This document shows positions 17,262 through 25,314 of a stretch of 64,000 nt of DNA, one piece after another. The DNA is taken from positions 1 to 64,000 of the forward strand of contig CAWIHA010000020.1 of the NCBI GenBank assembly GCA_963835855.1, in the 5' to 3' direction. Under the pieces are notes generated by a model that made no database searches, was not told the DNA's origin, and worked only from the letters and a program-made list of their open reading frames with translations. Both the position numbers and the translations under genes were made by a program. This DNA is from CAWIHA01 sp963835855 (lineage in GTDB: Bacteria; Acidobacteriota; Terriglobia; Bryobacterales; Bryobacteraceae). Within the stretch, counting starts at the first letter, position 1. Each line of letters begins with the position of its first letter.

Positions 17262-17294
17262 CCGGTTGACCAACCGGCGGTGCGGTGCTACTAT
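17262..17294 (+). promoter_or_regulatory. Promoter with operator palindrome for the marR-hdr-mvh operon
   Basis: TTGACC (17266-17271) and TACTAT (17289-17294) are separated by exactly 17 bases, close to a sigma-70 consensus. The -35 box lies inside the perfect inverted repeat CCGGTTG-AC-CAACCGG (17262-17277). A related half-site CCTGGTTGG lies just upstream near 17245-17253. A MarR dimer bound here would block RNA polymerase, so autorepression by the first gene is likely (inference). Confidence 0.6.
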
Positions 17295-17420
17295 TCGGCT
17301 TGGTGCAGGTCCAGGCGCAGCGTCCCGCATGGGCACGCCTTTGGCAATCAGGATGGCCTTATCGGCGGCCAAGCCCACCGGCAGACCGGGATGTGGCCGA
17401 TTCACTCTCACTGAGGTCTG

Positions 17421-18086
17421 ATGGACATGATCTCCCGCCGCAATCAGCACGAAATTCTCAAGGATGCGGCGCCCCCGCCGCCAGGTAAAAGCCCGCGCCC
17501 CTCTCAGGACAATCGCAGGCACGATTGCAAGGAGCAGCAGCCGATTCAAGAGCTGGTAGGGAGTGCATACGTGTTCGTTTCCGCCGTGGGTGGCGTAATG
17601 GAAGAGATTCTGCTCGCCGAGACCGCTGGCAGGCGGCTGACTCCCTCGCAGCTCCGGATCTTGAAGCTGTTGCACCTCACGGATGCCCGTAACGTCGGGG
17701 ATGTCGCCGCCTTCCTGGGCGTGAGCGACGCGGCTGCCAGCAAGGCCTTGGACCGGCTCGTGAGGCGGAAATATATCCGGCGCGCGGAGGTGCCTTCGGA
17801 CCGGCGCAGCAGCGAATTATCCCTCACCGCGAGCGGCCGCTCCCTGCTGGGTCAATATGAGGCTGCGAAGAACCGGAAACTGGCGAAAGTGTTCCGGGCA
17901 TTTCGCGCAAAGGATCTGCGCTACACCGCTCTATTTCTGGAACGCCTTACGAAAGAGATCGTGCTTCACAGTGCCCATCCGGAGGAGATCTGCTTGCAGT
18001 GTGGCATTCATCTGCGGAAGCGATGCCTGGTGCGCGAAGCCGCCTCCACCGGGTGCTCTTATCTTGTGCGCAAAAACAAACGATAG
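17421..18086 (+). CDS. MarR-family regulator with C-terminal cysteine cluster
   Basis: A 221-residue winged-helix regulator. The MarR core spans about 65-185: LTPSQLRILKLL, recognition helix VSDAAASKALDRLVRRKYI, and wing EVPSDRRSSELSLTASGR. Residues 1-40 are Pro/Arg-rich and uncertain; starts between 17421 and about 17550 are possible, but GAGG precedes the ATG at 17421 and a stop codon lies just upstream in frame. The tail has four cysteines, 191, 194, 202 and 212 (CX2CX7CX9C), an arrangement able to bind zinc or an iron-sulfur cluster. It is 10 bases before hdrC and in the same direction, so it probably controls the operon. Confidence 0.83.
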   Translation: MDMISRRNQHEILKDAAPPPPGKSPRPSQDNRRHDCKEQQPIQELVGSAYVFVSAVGGVMEEILLAETAGRRLTPSQLRILKLLHLTDARNVGDVAAFLGVSDAAASKALDRLVRRKYIRRAEVPSDRRSSELSLTASGRSLLGQYEAAKNRKLAKVFRAFRAKDLRYTALFLERLTKEIVLHSAHPEEICLQCGIHLRKRCLVREAASTGCSYLVRKNKR

Positions 18087-18096
18087 GTGAAGAGTC

Positions 18097-18663
18097 ATGC
18101 AACGCAAAATCAAATTCCAGCGCGAAGCGGACCCCGAGTGGGCCCGTCAGGTCAGCGAGCGCCCCGGCTGTGAGGGCTTGTTTTCCTGCCTGCAGTGCGG
18201 CTGCTGCTCGGGGACTTGCCCGCTATCCATTTATATGGACTTCGCTCCCCGCCGCATCATGGCCCTCGTCCGCGAAGGCTTTCGCAAGGAAGCGCTGGGT
18301 TCCCAAACCATCTGGCTCTGCGCTTCCTGCTATGCCTGTGCCGTCCGCTGCCCCCGTCAGATTCACATCACGGACGTGATGTACAGCCTCAAGCGGGAAG
18401 CCATGCGATACAAGCTTTATCCCCGGCGTCTTCCCGTGCCCGTGCTGGCGCAGGAATTCTATAAGATGGTCCGGCGGCACGGTCGAATCTCTGAATTCCG
18501 GCTGGTTCTGCGCATGACTCTCCGGACCAATCCGTTTATGCTCCTTACCATGTTCCGGACGGGTTGGCAACTCCTCCGCACGGGCCGGCTTTCCCCGCGT
18601 CAGGAACGCATCCAGGATGTGAGCAAACTGCAGCGCGAGCTTGGTCCTCAGGAGGTGGCGTAA
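18097..18663 (+). CDS. hdrC: Heterodisulfide reductase subunit C-like ferredoxin
   Basis: A 188-residue protein with two [4Fe-4S] motifs, CX2CX2CX3C at 31-41 and at 75-85 (CASCYACAVRCP), then a helical C-terminal half. It passes electrons between HdrA and HdrB in the cytosolic Hdr complex. No membrane helix is apparent. GTGAAGAG precedes the start. The stop overlaps the hdrB start in TAATG, so translation is coupled. The context hdrCBA-mvhDGA makes the assignment firm. Confidence 0.91.
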   Translation: MQRKIKFQREADPEWARQVSERPGCEGLFSCLQCGCCSGTCPLSIYMDFAPRRIMALVREGFRKEALGSQTIWLCASCYACAVRCPRQIHITDVMYSLKREAMRYKLYPRRLPVPVLAQEFYKMVRRHGRISEFRLVLRMTLRTNPFMLLTMFRTGWQLLRTGRLSPRQERIQDVSKLQRELGPQEVA

Positions 18664-19565
18664 TGCCCGCTTACGGCTACTTTCCCGGATGCTCTCTCAA
18701 GGGTACCGGCGCCGCTTACGAAGAAAGCCTGCTGACGCTGTTCCGGCTGCTTGATCTGCCTCTCGCCGAACTGCGGGACTGGAACTGCTGCGGTGCTACT
18801 TCCTACATGTCGGTGGATGAAGGGGCCGCGTTTCTGCTCTCGGCCCGCAACCTCGCCCTGGCGCACCAGGAGAAGCATCAAGACCTGCTTGCGCCGTGCA
18901 GCGCCTGTTACCTCGTGCTGCGAAAAACCCAGGACTACGTCGAGCGGTACCCGCAGATTGCCCAGCGCGTTGCAGAATCGCTTCATGCGGCGGAACTGCC
19001 TTCACTCGATTCCATTCGGGTCCGCCACCCGCTGGAGGCGCTGTACACGGATATCGGCCAGGAAAAGATTCGCGCCAAGATAGTGCGCCGCTGGCGCGGC
19101 GGCCCGGTGGCCTGTTATTACGGTTGCCAGATCGTGCGGCCCTATGCGGAAGCCGATCGGGCTGATAACCCGATGCGAATGGACGAACTGCTGCGGGCCG
19201 CGGGCATCCCAACGATTGAGTTTTCGCTAAAAACGAAATGCTGCGGCGGTTCTCTGACCGGCACTATACACAACGTCGGCGTGCGCCTTAATCAGATTCT
19301 GCTGCAAGAAACCGCCCGAAAGGGCGCTCAGGCCATCGTGACAGTCTGCCCGCTGTGCCAGTACAACCTGGACGCCTGCCAGCCGGAAATTCGCGGACAA
19401 ACCGGAGAAGCTCTGGACATGCCCATCCTCTACTTCACGCAGGTTCTTGCGTGGGCGTTGGGAGGCGATGCGAAATCGCTCGGGCTGGACCGGGCAATTT
19501 CCGGACGCAAGGTGATCAAGCAATGGTTCGCCAGCGAGCGCGCGGAGGTGGAAGCCCATGCCTGA
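18663..19565 (+). CDS. hdrB: Heterodisulfide reductase subunit B-like, CCG-domain protein
   Basis: About 300 residues with two cysteine-rich CCG domains. The first has C10, C42-C43, C79 and C82 (CX31CCX35CX2C). The second has C151, C155, C193-C194, C229 and C232. In HdrB these hold two noncubane [4Fe-4S] clusters that reduce a disulfide. The start at 18663 overlaps the hdrC stop; the frame extends further upstream but that part is inside hdrC. The physiological disulfide in a bacterium without coenzyme M/B is unknown and may be another thiol or an electron carrier. Confidence 0.91.
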   Translation: MPAYGYFPGCSLKGTGAAYEESLLTLFRLLDLPLAELRDWNCCGATSYMSVDEGAAFLLSARNLALAHQEKHQDLLAPCSACYLVLRKTQDYVERYPQIAQRVAESLHAAELPSLDSIRVRHPLEALYTDIGQEKIRAKIVRRWRGGPVACYYGCQIVRPYAEADRADNPMRMDELLRAAGIPTIEFSLKTKCCGGSLTGTIHNVGVRLNQILLQETARKGAQAIVTVCPLCQYNLDACQPEIRGQTGEALDMPILYFTQVLAWALGGDAKSLGLDRAISGRKVIKQWFASERAEVEAHA

Positions 19566-21552
19566 ACAAAACGGCGCTATCCGGATCGGTGTTTATACCT
19601 GCCATTGCGGAACCAATATTGCCGGAATAGTGGACGTGAAGGCGCTCGCTAAGTACGCGGCATCGCTCCCGCGCGTGGCAGTCTCCCGCGATTACAAGTA
19701 CATGTGCTCCGATCCGGGACAGGACCTGATCCGGCAGGATATTCAGGAACACAAACTCAATCGCATCGTGGTCGCATCCTGTTCTCCGCACCTGCACGAG
19801 CACACCTTCCGTAACGCGACCCAGTCGGGAGGTCTGAATCCGTTTTATCTCCAGATGGTCAACATCCGCGAACACGATTCATGGGTCCATGACAACAAGG
19901 CGGCGGCGACCCGGAAAGCAATGGACCTGGTGCGGGCGGCGGTGCGGCGGGTGGCCTTGCATGAGGCTCTGGAAATTCCGCGAGTCCCCATACACCCCGA
20001 CGTGCTGGTGGTTGGCGGCGGCATTGCGGGCATTCATGCCGCTCTCACCCTGGCCAACGCGGGCAAGCACGTCTACCTGGTCGAGCGCGAGCCCACCATC
20101 GGCGGGCACATGGCTCAATTCGACAAAACCTTTCCTACACTCGACTGCGCGGCGTGCATCCTGACTCCCAAGATGTCCGCCGTCAAGAATCATCCCAACA
20201 TTTCGCTCTGGACCTATTCCGAAGTCACCGGGATCGAAGGCTATGTCGGCAACTATACGGTCACGGTGAAGCGGTGGCCGCGTTACATCGATGAAAGCCT
20301 CTGCTCCGGCTGCCTGGAGTGCGTGGAATCGTGCGTCTTCAAGCAAGCCAAGGTTCCGGACGCCTTCAACCTCGGACTCAGCAAGCGCAGGCCGATCTAC
20401 ATCCCCTTCCCGCAAGCTGTGCCTCAGGTGCCGGTAATCGACCGGGAGACATGCATTGAATTCAAATCGGGCAAATGCAAGAAAACCTGCGTCGAGGTTT
20501 GCGGGGAGCGCCACGCGATCAACTTCAAGGCCGAGCCCAAAGAGGAGCAGATCCAGGCCGGCACGGTGATTCTGGCCACCGGTTTCCAGACCTTCGATGC
20601 GCAGCGCATCCCATCCTACGGCTACGGCGTTTATCCCAATGTCTACACCGCGCTCGAGGTGGAACGGCTGGTGAACGCCTCCGGGCCGACTGGCGGCGAA
20701 GTGGTCCTGCGCGATGGGCGAACGCCGAAAACCGTGGGCATCGTGCACTGCGTCGGCTCCAGGGATGAGAACACAAACCGCTGGTGCTCGCGGGTCTGCT
20801 GCATGTACTCGCTGAAGCTGGCGCACCTGATCAAAGAGCATACCGGCGCCGAGGTGTTCAACTTCTATATCGATATGCGGACGCCCGGTAAGGGCTTCGA
20901 GGAGTTTTATCAGAAGCTGCTCAACGAGCGTGTGCACTTCATTCGCGGCAAGGTGGCGGAGATCACCGATGCGGCGCTCGAGACCAGCGAGGAAGGCAAG
21001 CTGGTCATTCAGGTGGAGGATACGCTGGCCGGTTTTGTCCGCCGCATCCCGGTGGATATGGTCGTGCTCTCGACCGGCCTCGAACCCCAGGCCGATGTCC
21101 AGGAGGTTCGCCGCCTTTTCAACATCACTTGTTCAGACGCGGGCTTCTTCCTCGAGCGGCATCCGAAACTGGCGCCGGTGAACACATTCACCGATGGAAT
21201 CTTCCTTGCCGGTTGCTGCCAGGGACCGAAAGACATCCCCGACACGGTAGCGCAGGCCGGTGCGGCTGCCGCCGAGGCGCTGGCGCTGATTGATGCAGGC
21301 TATATCGAGATGGAGCCCAACACCGCGCACGTGATCGAGGAGGAATGCTCGGGATGCAAGACCTGCATACCGGTGTGCCCGTATAAGGCGATTACCTTCC
21401 TCGACGAGGAGAAGAAGGCGCAGATCAACGAGGTGCTGTGCAAGGGCTGCGGGACGTGCGTGGCCGTCTGCCCGTCCGGCTCGATCAAGCAGAAGCTGTT
21501 CGAGGACGGCGAGATTTTTGAGGAGATCGACGGGGTCTTGGCTTATGCCTGA
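19558..21552 (+). CDS. hdrA: Heterodisulfide reductase subunit A-like flavoprotein
   Basis: A 664-residue FAD protein, the bifurcating core of Hdr complexes. An N-terminal domain has C15, C17, C50 and C75. The FAD dinucleotide motif VVGGGIAGIHAAL is at about 151-163. Then come CAAC, an inserted ferredoxin-like domain (CSGCLECVESC), a further four-Cys cluster near CKKTCVEVC, and two C-terminal [4Fe-4S] motifs, CSGCKTCIPVCP and CKGCGTCVAVCP. It overlaps hdrB by 8 bases and mvhD by 8. Confurcation or bifurcation with H2, ferredoxin and a disulfide is inferred from the mvh neighbours. Confidence 0.93.
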   Translation: MPEQNGAIRIGVYTCHCGTNIAGIVDVKALAKYAASLPRVAVSRDYKYMCSDPGQDLIRQDIQEHKLNRIVVASCSPHLHEHTFRNATQSGGLNPFYLQMVNIREHDSWVHDNKAAATRKAMDLVRAAVRRVALHEALEIPRVPIHPDVLVVGGGIAGIHAALTLANAGKHVYLVEREPTIGGHMAQFDKTFPTLDCAACILTPKMSAVKNHPNISLWTYSEVTGIEGYVGNYTVTVKRWPRYIDESLCSGCLECVESCVFKQAKVPDAFNLGLSKRRPIYIPFPQAVPQVPVIDRETCIEFKSGKCKKTCVEVCGERHAINFKAEPKEEQIQAGTVILATGFQTFDAQRIPSYGYGVYPNVYTALEVERLVNASGPTGGEVVLRDGRTPKTVGIVHCVGSRDENTNRWCSRVCCMYSLKLAHLIKEHTGAEVFNFYIDMRTPGKGFEEFYQKLLNERVHFIRGKVAEITDAALETSEEGKLVIQVEDTLAGFVRRIPVDMVVLSTGLEPQADVQEVRRLFNITCSDAGFFLERHPKLAPVNTFTDGIFLAGCCQGPKDIPDTVAQAGAAAAEALALIDAGYIEMEPNTAHVIEEECSGCKTCIPVCPYKAITFLDEEKKAQINEVLCKGCGTCVAVCPSGSIKQKLFEDGEIFEEIDGVLAYA

Positions 21553-21988
21553 AGCTTTTGAACCGACCATCGTGGCGTTTTTTTGCAATTGGTGCACGTA
21601 TCTCGCGGCGGACCTCGCCGGAACCTCGCGCATCAAGTACCCGCCGAACATGCGCGTGATTCGCGTCATGTGTTCGGGACGCATCGACGCCCAGTTCGTG
21701 CTGGATGCGTTCGCCAAGGGCGCTGATGGCGTCCTCATCGGCGGGTGCCATCCCGGCGACTGTCACTACCAGGAAGGCAACTACAAGATGCTGCGCCGTT
21801 TCCTTCTGCTGAAGCGAATGCTGAAACAGATGGGGATCGAGGAAGAACGCTTGCGGCTGGAATGGATTTCCGCCGCCGAGGGCGATAGAGTCCGCGTGGT
21901 CGTGAGCGATATGGTCGAGAAGCTGAAACGCATCGGCCCCTTGCGCACCGCCCGGCAAGAGCCCGTATGCGCGGAGGTGGCCCCATGA
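21545..21988 (+). CDS. mvhD: Hydrogenase iron-sulfur subunit, MvhD-like
   Basis: A 147-residue [2Fe-2S] protein linking HdrA to the MvhAG hydrogenase. Conserved cysteines are seen at 14, 17 (FFCNWCTYLAADLAG), 43 (VMCSGR), 68 and 73 (GGCHPGDCHY). The start at 21545 overlaps the hdrA end; an upstream frame extension is inside hdrA. The stop overlaps the mvhG start as ATGA. The sequence is close to the family pattern throughout. Confidence 0.92.
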   Translation: MPEAFEPTIVAFFCNWCTYLAADLAGTSRIKYPPNMRVIRVMCSGRIDAQFVLDAFAKGADGVLIGGCHPGDCHYQEGNYKMLRRFLLLKRMLKQMGIEEERLRLEWISAAEGDRVRVVVSDMVEKLKRIGPLRTARQEPVCAEVAP

Positions 21989-22923
21989 AACCAAAAGTTG
22001 CGTTCTACTGGTGTGCTTCCTGCGGCGGGTGCGACGAGGCCATAGTGGACCTCGGCGAGGAACTGCTGCCCTTAACCGACGCGGTGGACATCGTGTTCTG
22101 GCCCGTGGCACTGGATTTCAAGGAGAGCGACGTTGCGGCCATGCCGGACGGCTCCATCCTGGCCTCGTTCATTAACGGCGCCGTGCGGACCACCGAGCAG
22201 GAGAAGATGGCGCGGCTGCTGCGGGCGAAATCGCAGCTCGTCGTCGCATTCGGCGCCTGCGCCCAACTGGGCGGCGTTCCCGCTTTGGCAAATCTTTGGA
22301 ACGCCCGTGCCATGCTTGACGAAGTCTATGGCCAGGGCGGTGGACCGAACCAGGAGTATCGGGACGACGGCTGCGTTCTCAAGCTTCCGGCCATGTACGA
22401 TACGGTGGCCGCTCTGGATCATGTGGTTCCGGTCGATTACTACATCCCGGGTTGCCCGCCAACGCCCAACATCATTCGTGACGCTCTCGGCGTCCTGCTG
22501 GGGGCGGAACTGCCCGCGAAGGGCACGGTCCTGGCGCCTGACCACGCCATGTGCGAAGAGTGTCCTCGCAAGGACAGCCGGCCTCAGGACCTGGCTCTCA
22601 AACAGTTCCGGCGCGTCTATGAACAAGTTCTTGACCCAGCCGTCTGCATCCTGGCGCAAGGTGTTCCTTGCCTTGGGCCGGCGACGCGCGGAGGCTGCGG
22701 TGCTCTTTGCGTGCGTGGCAATATGCCCTGCACGGGCTGCTTTGGGCCGACCAGCCGCGTGCGGGACTTCGGCGGCAAAGCCGTCTCCGCGATGGCCTCC
22801 CTGATCGACAGCAACGATGAGACCGGGATTGAACGGACTCTCAATGGCATCCCGGACCCGGTGGGGTCTTTTTACCGCTACAGCCTCCCCTCCTCATTCC
22901 GGGAGCGGAAGCGGACGGAGTGA
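21985..22923 (+). CDS. mvhG: F420-non-reducing [NiFe] hydrogenase small subunit, MvhG-like
   Basis: A 312-residue small subunit that holds the electron-transfer clusters next to the NiFe site. The proximal cluster motif starts WCASCGGCDEAIVDL (C10, C13, C16), with PGCPPTP later, and a C-terminal ferredoxin-like set (CILAQGVPCLGPATRGGCG, then CVRGNMPCTGC). There is no Tat signal peptide, so the enzyme is cytosolic. The start overlaps the mvhD stop by four bases. Confidence 0.92.
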   Translation: MKPKVAFYWCASCGGCDEAIVDLGEELLPLTDAVDIVFWPVALDFKESDVAAMPDGSILASFINGAVRTTEQEKMARLLRAKSQLVVAFGACAQLGGVPALANLWNARAMLDEVYGQGGGPNQEYRDDGCVLKLPAMYDTVAALDHVVPVDYYIPGCPPTPNIIRDALGVLLGAELPAKGTVLAPDHAMCEECPRKDSRPQDLALKQFRRVYEQVLDPAVCILAQGVPCLGPATRGGCGALCVRGNMPCTGCFGPTSRVRDFGGKAVSAMASLIDSNDETGIERTLNGIPDPVGSFYRYSLPSSFRERKRTE

Positions 22924-22928
22924 ATCGC

Positions 22929-24440
22929 ATGGCCAATGCAACAGAAACACAAACCAAACGCAGAATCACAATCGACCCGGTGACGCGGCTGGAAGGGCAC
23001 GGACGGATTGAGATACTCCTCGACGAGCAGGGCCAGGTGACGCGGGCGTATTTCCAGGTTCCGGAACTGAGGGGATTCGAGAAGTTCGTGCAGGGCCGTC
23101 CGGCCGAAGATCTTCCTCAAATCACCTCGCGAATTTGCGGCGTCTGCCCCACCGCGCACCACATGGCCTCCACCAAAGCTCTCGATAGTCTGTACCAGGT
23201 TGCGCCGCCCCCCGCCGCGCGCAAGCTTCGTGAATTGGTTTATAGCGCTTTTCTCGCGGAGGACCACGCTCTCCACTTCTATTTTCTCGGCGGTCCCGAT
23301 TTCGTGGTCGGTCCGAAGGCGCCTGCGGCGGAAAGGAATGTGCTCGGGGTGATCGCCCGGGTGGGCGTGGATGTGGGCCGGAAGGTCATCACCATGCGGC
23401 ACAAGCTGCGCGCGCTGATCACAGCGGTAGCGGGGAAGACGGTGCACCCCGTATTCGGCATTGCGGGCGGTGTGGCGAAGCCGCTCGGGCGCGATGAGGC
23501 GGAACAGTTCCGTACAGTTGCGGACGAGGCCGTCGAATTCGCCCAGTTCACGCTGGGCGTGTTCGATAAAATCGTTCTCGCGAATTCCGAATACGTGGAT
23601 TTGATCCTTTCCGACGTGTTCACCCACCGGACCTACTACATGGGCCTGGTGGATGAACAGAATCGGGTCAATTTCTACGACGGCATGGTCCGGGTGGTTA
23701 CGCCGGAAGGCCGCGAATTGAGTAAGTTCCAGGCAGGGCAGTTTACGGATTACGTGGAAGAGCACACCGAGCCCTGGACCTACATGAAGTTCTGTTACCT
23801 GAAGGAGTTTGGGTGGAACGGACTGACCGATGGCCAGGCCACCGGAGTCTATGCCGTCGGTCCTTTGGCGCGCCTGAATGCCGCCGAGGGCATGGCGACT
23901 CCGCTGGCTCAAGAGGCGTATCGAAAGTTTTTCAAGACGCTCGGCGGAAGGCCGGTCCACCACACTTTAGCGAATCACTGGGCACGTGCCATCGAGCTGC
24001 TTTATGCGGCTGAGCGGCTGAGGGAACTGGCGCACGATCCGGAAATCACGAGCCGCGACGTGCGCGTGATTCCAACGGCCACTCCCCGCGAAGGCGCCGG
24101 CGTGGTCGAGGCGCCTCGCGGAACGCTGTTCCACTTTTATCGCAGCGACGAGCGCGGATTGATCACCAAGGCCCGGCTGATCGTCGCGACGCAGAACAAT
24201 GCCGCGCGCATCGCCATGAGCGTGGAGAAGGCTGCCAAGAACCTCGTCACGGCGTCCACCGTATCCGAGGGCATTCTGAACATGGTCGAAATGGCGTTTC
24301 GCGCTTATGATCCTTGCCTCGGATGCGCGACCCATTCTCTTCCCGGCAGCATGCCTCTTTTCATTCAGGTGCGCGATCCGAGGGGAAAGATTTTGACTGT
24401 GCTGAGGCGCGACAGTGATGGGAGCATCCATCGGGATTGA
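22929..24440 (+). CDS. mvhA: F420-non-reducing [NiFe] hydrogenase large subunit, MvhA-like
   Basis: The catalytic subunit (about 503 residues) that binds the Ni-Fe(CN)2CO site. Both cysteine motifs are present: L1 RICGVCPTAHH (C70, C73) and L2 DPCLGCATH near the C-terminus. After the last His about 34 residues follow; this tail is the likely cleavage product of the protease encoded next. ATG 22929 has GGAG at good spacing; GTG 22920, overlapping the mvhG stop, is an alternative. The protease gene overlaps its 3' end by 26 bases. Confidence 0.93.
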   Translation: MANATETQTKRRITIDPVTRLEGHGRIEILLDEQGQVTRAYFQVPELRGFEKFVQGRPAEDLPQITSRICGVCPTAHHMASTKALDSLYQVAPPPAARKLRELVYSAFLAEDHALHFYFLGGPDFVVGPKAPAAERNVLGVIARVGVDVGRKVITMRHKLRALITAVAGKTVHPVFGIAGGVAKPLGRDEAEQFRTVADEAVEFAQFTLGVFDKIVLANSEYVDLILSDVFTHRTYYMGLVDEQNRVNFYDGMVRVVTPEGRELSKFQAGQFTDYVEEHTEPWTYMKFCYLKEFGWNGLTDGQATGVYAVGPLARLNAAEGMATPLAQEAYRKFFKTLGGRPVHHTLANHWARAIELLYAAERLRELAHDPEITSRDVRVIPTATPREGAGVVEAPRGTLFHFYRSDERGLITKARLIVATQNNAARIAMSVEKAAKNLVTASTVSEGILNMVEMAFRAYDPCLGCATHSLPGSMPLFIQVRDPRGKILTVLRRDSDGSIHRD

Positions 24441-25008
24441 AGCTACTGAAGCTCCCCTGCGGCTGCTGGCCCTGGGGAACGACATTCTGGCCGATGACGC
24501 TTTTGGCCTCCTGGTCGCACGGGAGATCCGGGAGCGCTTGGGCGGCGAAGTGGATGTCGTCTGCTCTTCCGCGGCCGGTTTCGCTCTGATGGACGACTTG
24601 TTGGGGGTCTCGCGCTTGCTGGTGGTCGATACCGTCTTGACCGGCCAGGCGAAGCCCGGGACGATTCACGTGCTGGGCAGCAACGACGTTCTTCCATCAT
24701 CCGGCGGCTCGCCCCATTACGTAGGCTTGTTCGATGTGCTCGCCGTTGCGAGCGAATTGGGCCTGCCGGTTCCGAAGCAAGTGACTGTCATTGTGGTGGA
24801 AGCCGCGGATTGCACCACGGTCGGCGGCGCCATGACTCCGGATGTGGAAGCCGCGATCCCCGCGGCGGTCGAACTGATCTCCCAGATGGTGTTGGAGGCG
24901 CGCCGGACTGCGGAGGCCGCGGTGCGTCCGGCCAATGCCTCGCCCATATTGAGCGCCGGCAGTGCTGCCGGCGGACGCCTTGGAATCGAGGCGAGTCCGC
25001 ATGATTAA
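24415..25008 (+). CDS. Hydrogenase maturation protease
   Basis: A 197-residue M52-family endopeptidase that trims the large-subunit C-terminus after nickel insertion. The family opening LLALGNDILADDAFGLLVA contains the first metal ligand Asp. VVDTVLTG and SPHYVGLFDVLAVA follow, the latter with the ligand His. It starts (GTG 24415 or ATG 24418) inside mvhA, indicating coupling. The last 35 residues are Ala-rich and poorly conserved-looking. The hypABCDEF genes needed for cofactor synthesis are not in the window. Confidence 0.89.
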   Translation: MMGASIGIEATEAPLRLLALGNDILADDAFGLLVAREIRERLGGEVDVVCSSAAGFALMDDLLGVSRLLVVDTVLTGQAKPGTIHVLGSNDVLPSSGGSPHYVGLFDVLAVASELGLPVPKQVTVIVVEAADCTTVGGAMTPDVEAAIPAAVELISQMVLEARRTAEAAVRPANASPILSAGSAAGGRLGIEASPHD

Positions 25009-25192
25009 TTCCACGCTTTGGCTTACGGTGACCAATATCTTCCTCGGAGCCGCAGTTTTGCTCTGTGCCGTGGCAGTCGTGGTTCAGATGCTCCAGGGGC
25101 TCTTCACGCGCAGTGGTGGGCGTATGGCCGGGCGCGCTTCAGCCAAGTCAGCCTGGCGGAGATTCTCTGCGGGCTCTCGCGGTGACCGGTGA
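25001..25192 (+). CDS. Small membrane protein at the end of the hdr-mvh operon
   Basis: A 63-residue protein starting inside the 3' end of the protease gene (8-base overlap, ATGATTAA). It has one membrane helix (about 5-31: TLWLTVTNIFLGAAVLLCAV) and a basic cytoplasmic tail rich in Arg and Ser. The overlap indicates co-translation with the hydrogenase genes. It might tether the otherwise soluble complex to the membrane. No family recognised. Confidence 0.62.
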   Translation: MINSTLWLTVTNIFLGAAVLLCAVAVVVQMLQGLFTRSGGRMAGRASAKSAWRRFSAGSRGDR

Positions 25193-25314
25193 GGATCTAG
25201 CTCGTTAGTCCCGCGCGTGGGTGATTCGATATCCTGATTTGCACGTCAACCGGCGTCGGCCGAGCGCCCCTTGTGGCCCGTTAACGCCTCTCCCCGGTTG
25301 CGCCGTGCGGCGCG

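Noticed and set aside
17241..17675. Minus-strand frame across the marR promoter
   Set aside because: Overlaps a good promoter and the start of the MarR gene; composition is unlike a real protein.
19879..20937. Minus-strand frame of about 350 codons
   Set aside because: Antisense of hdrA, which has all its cysteine and FAD motifs.
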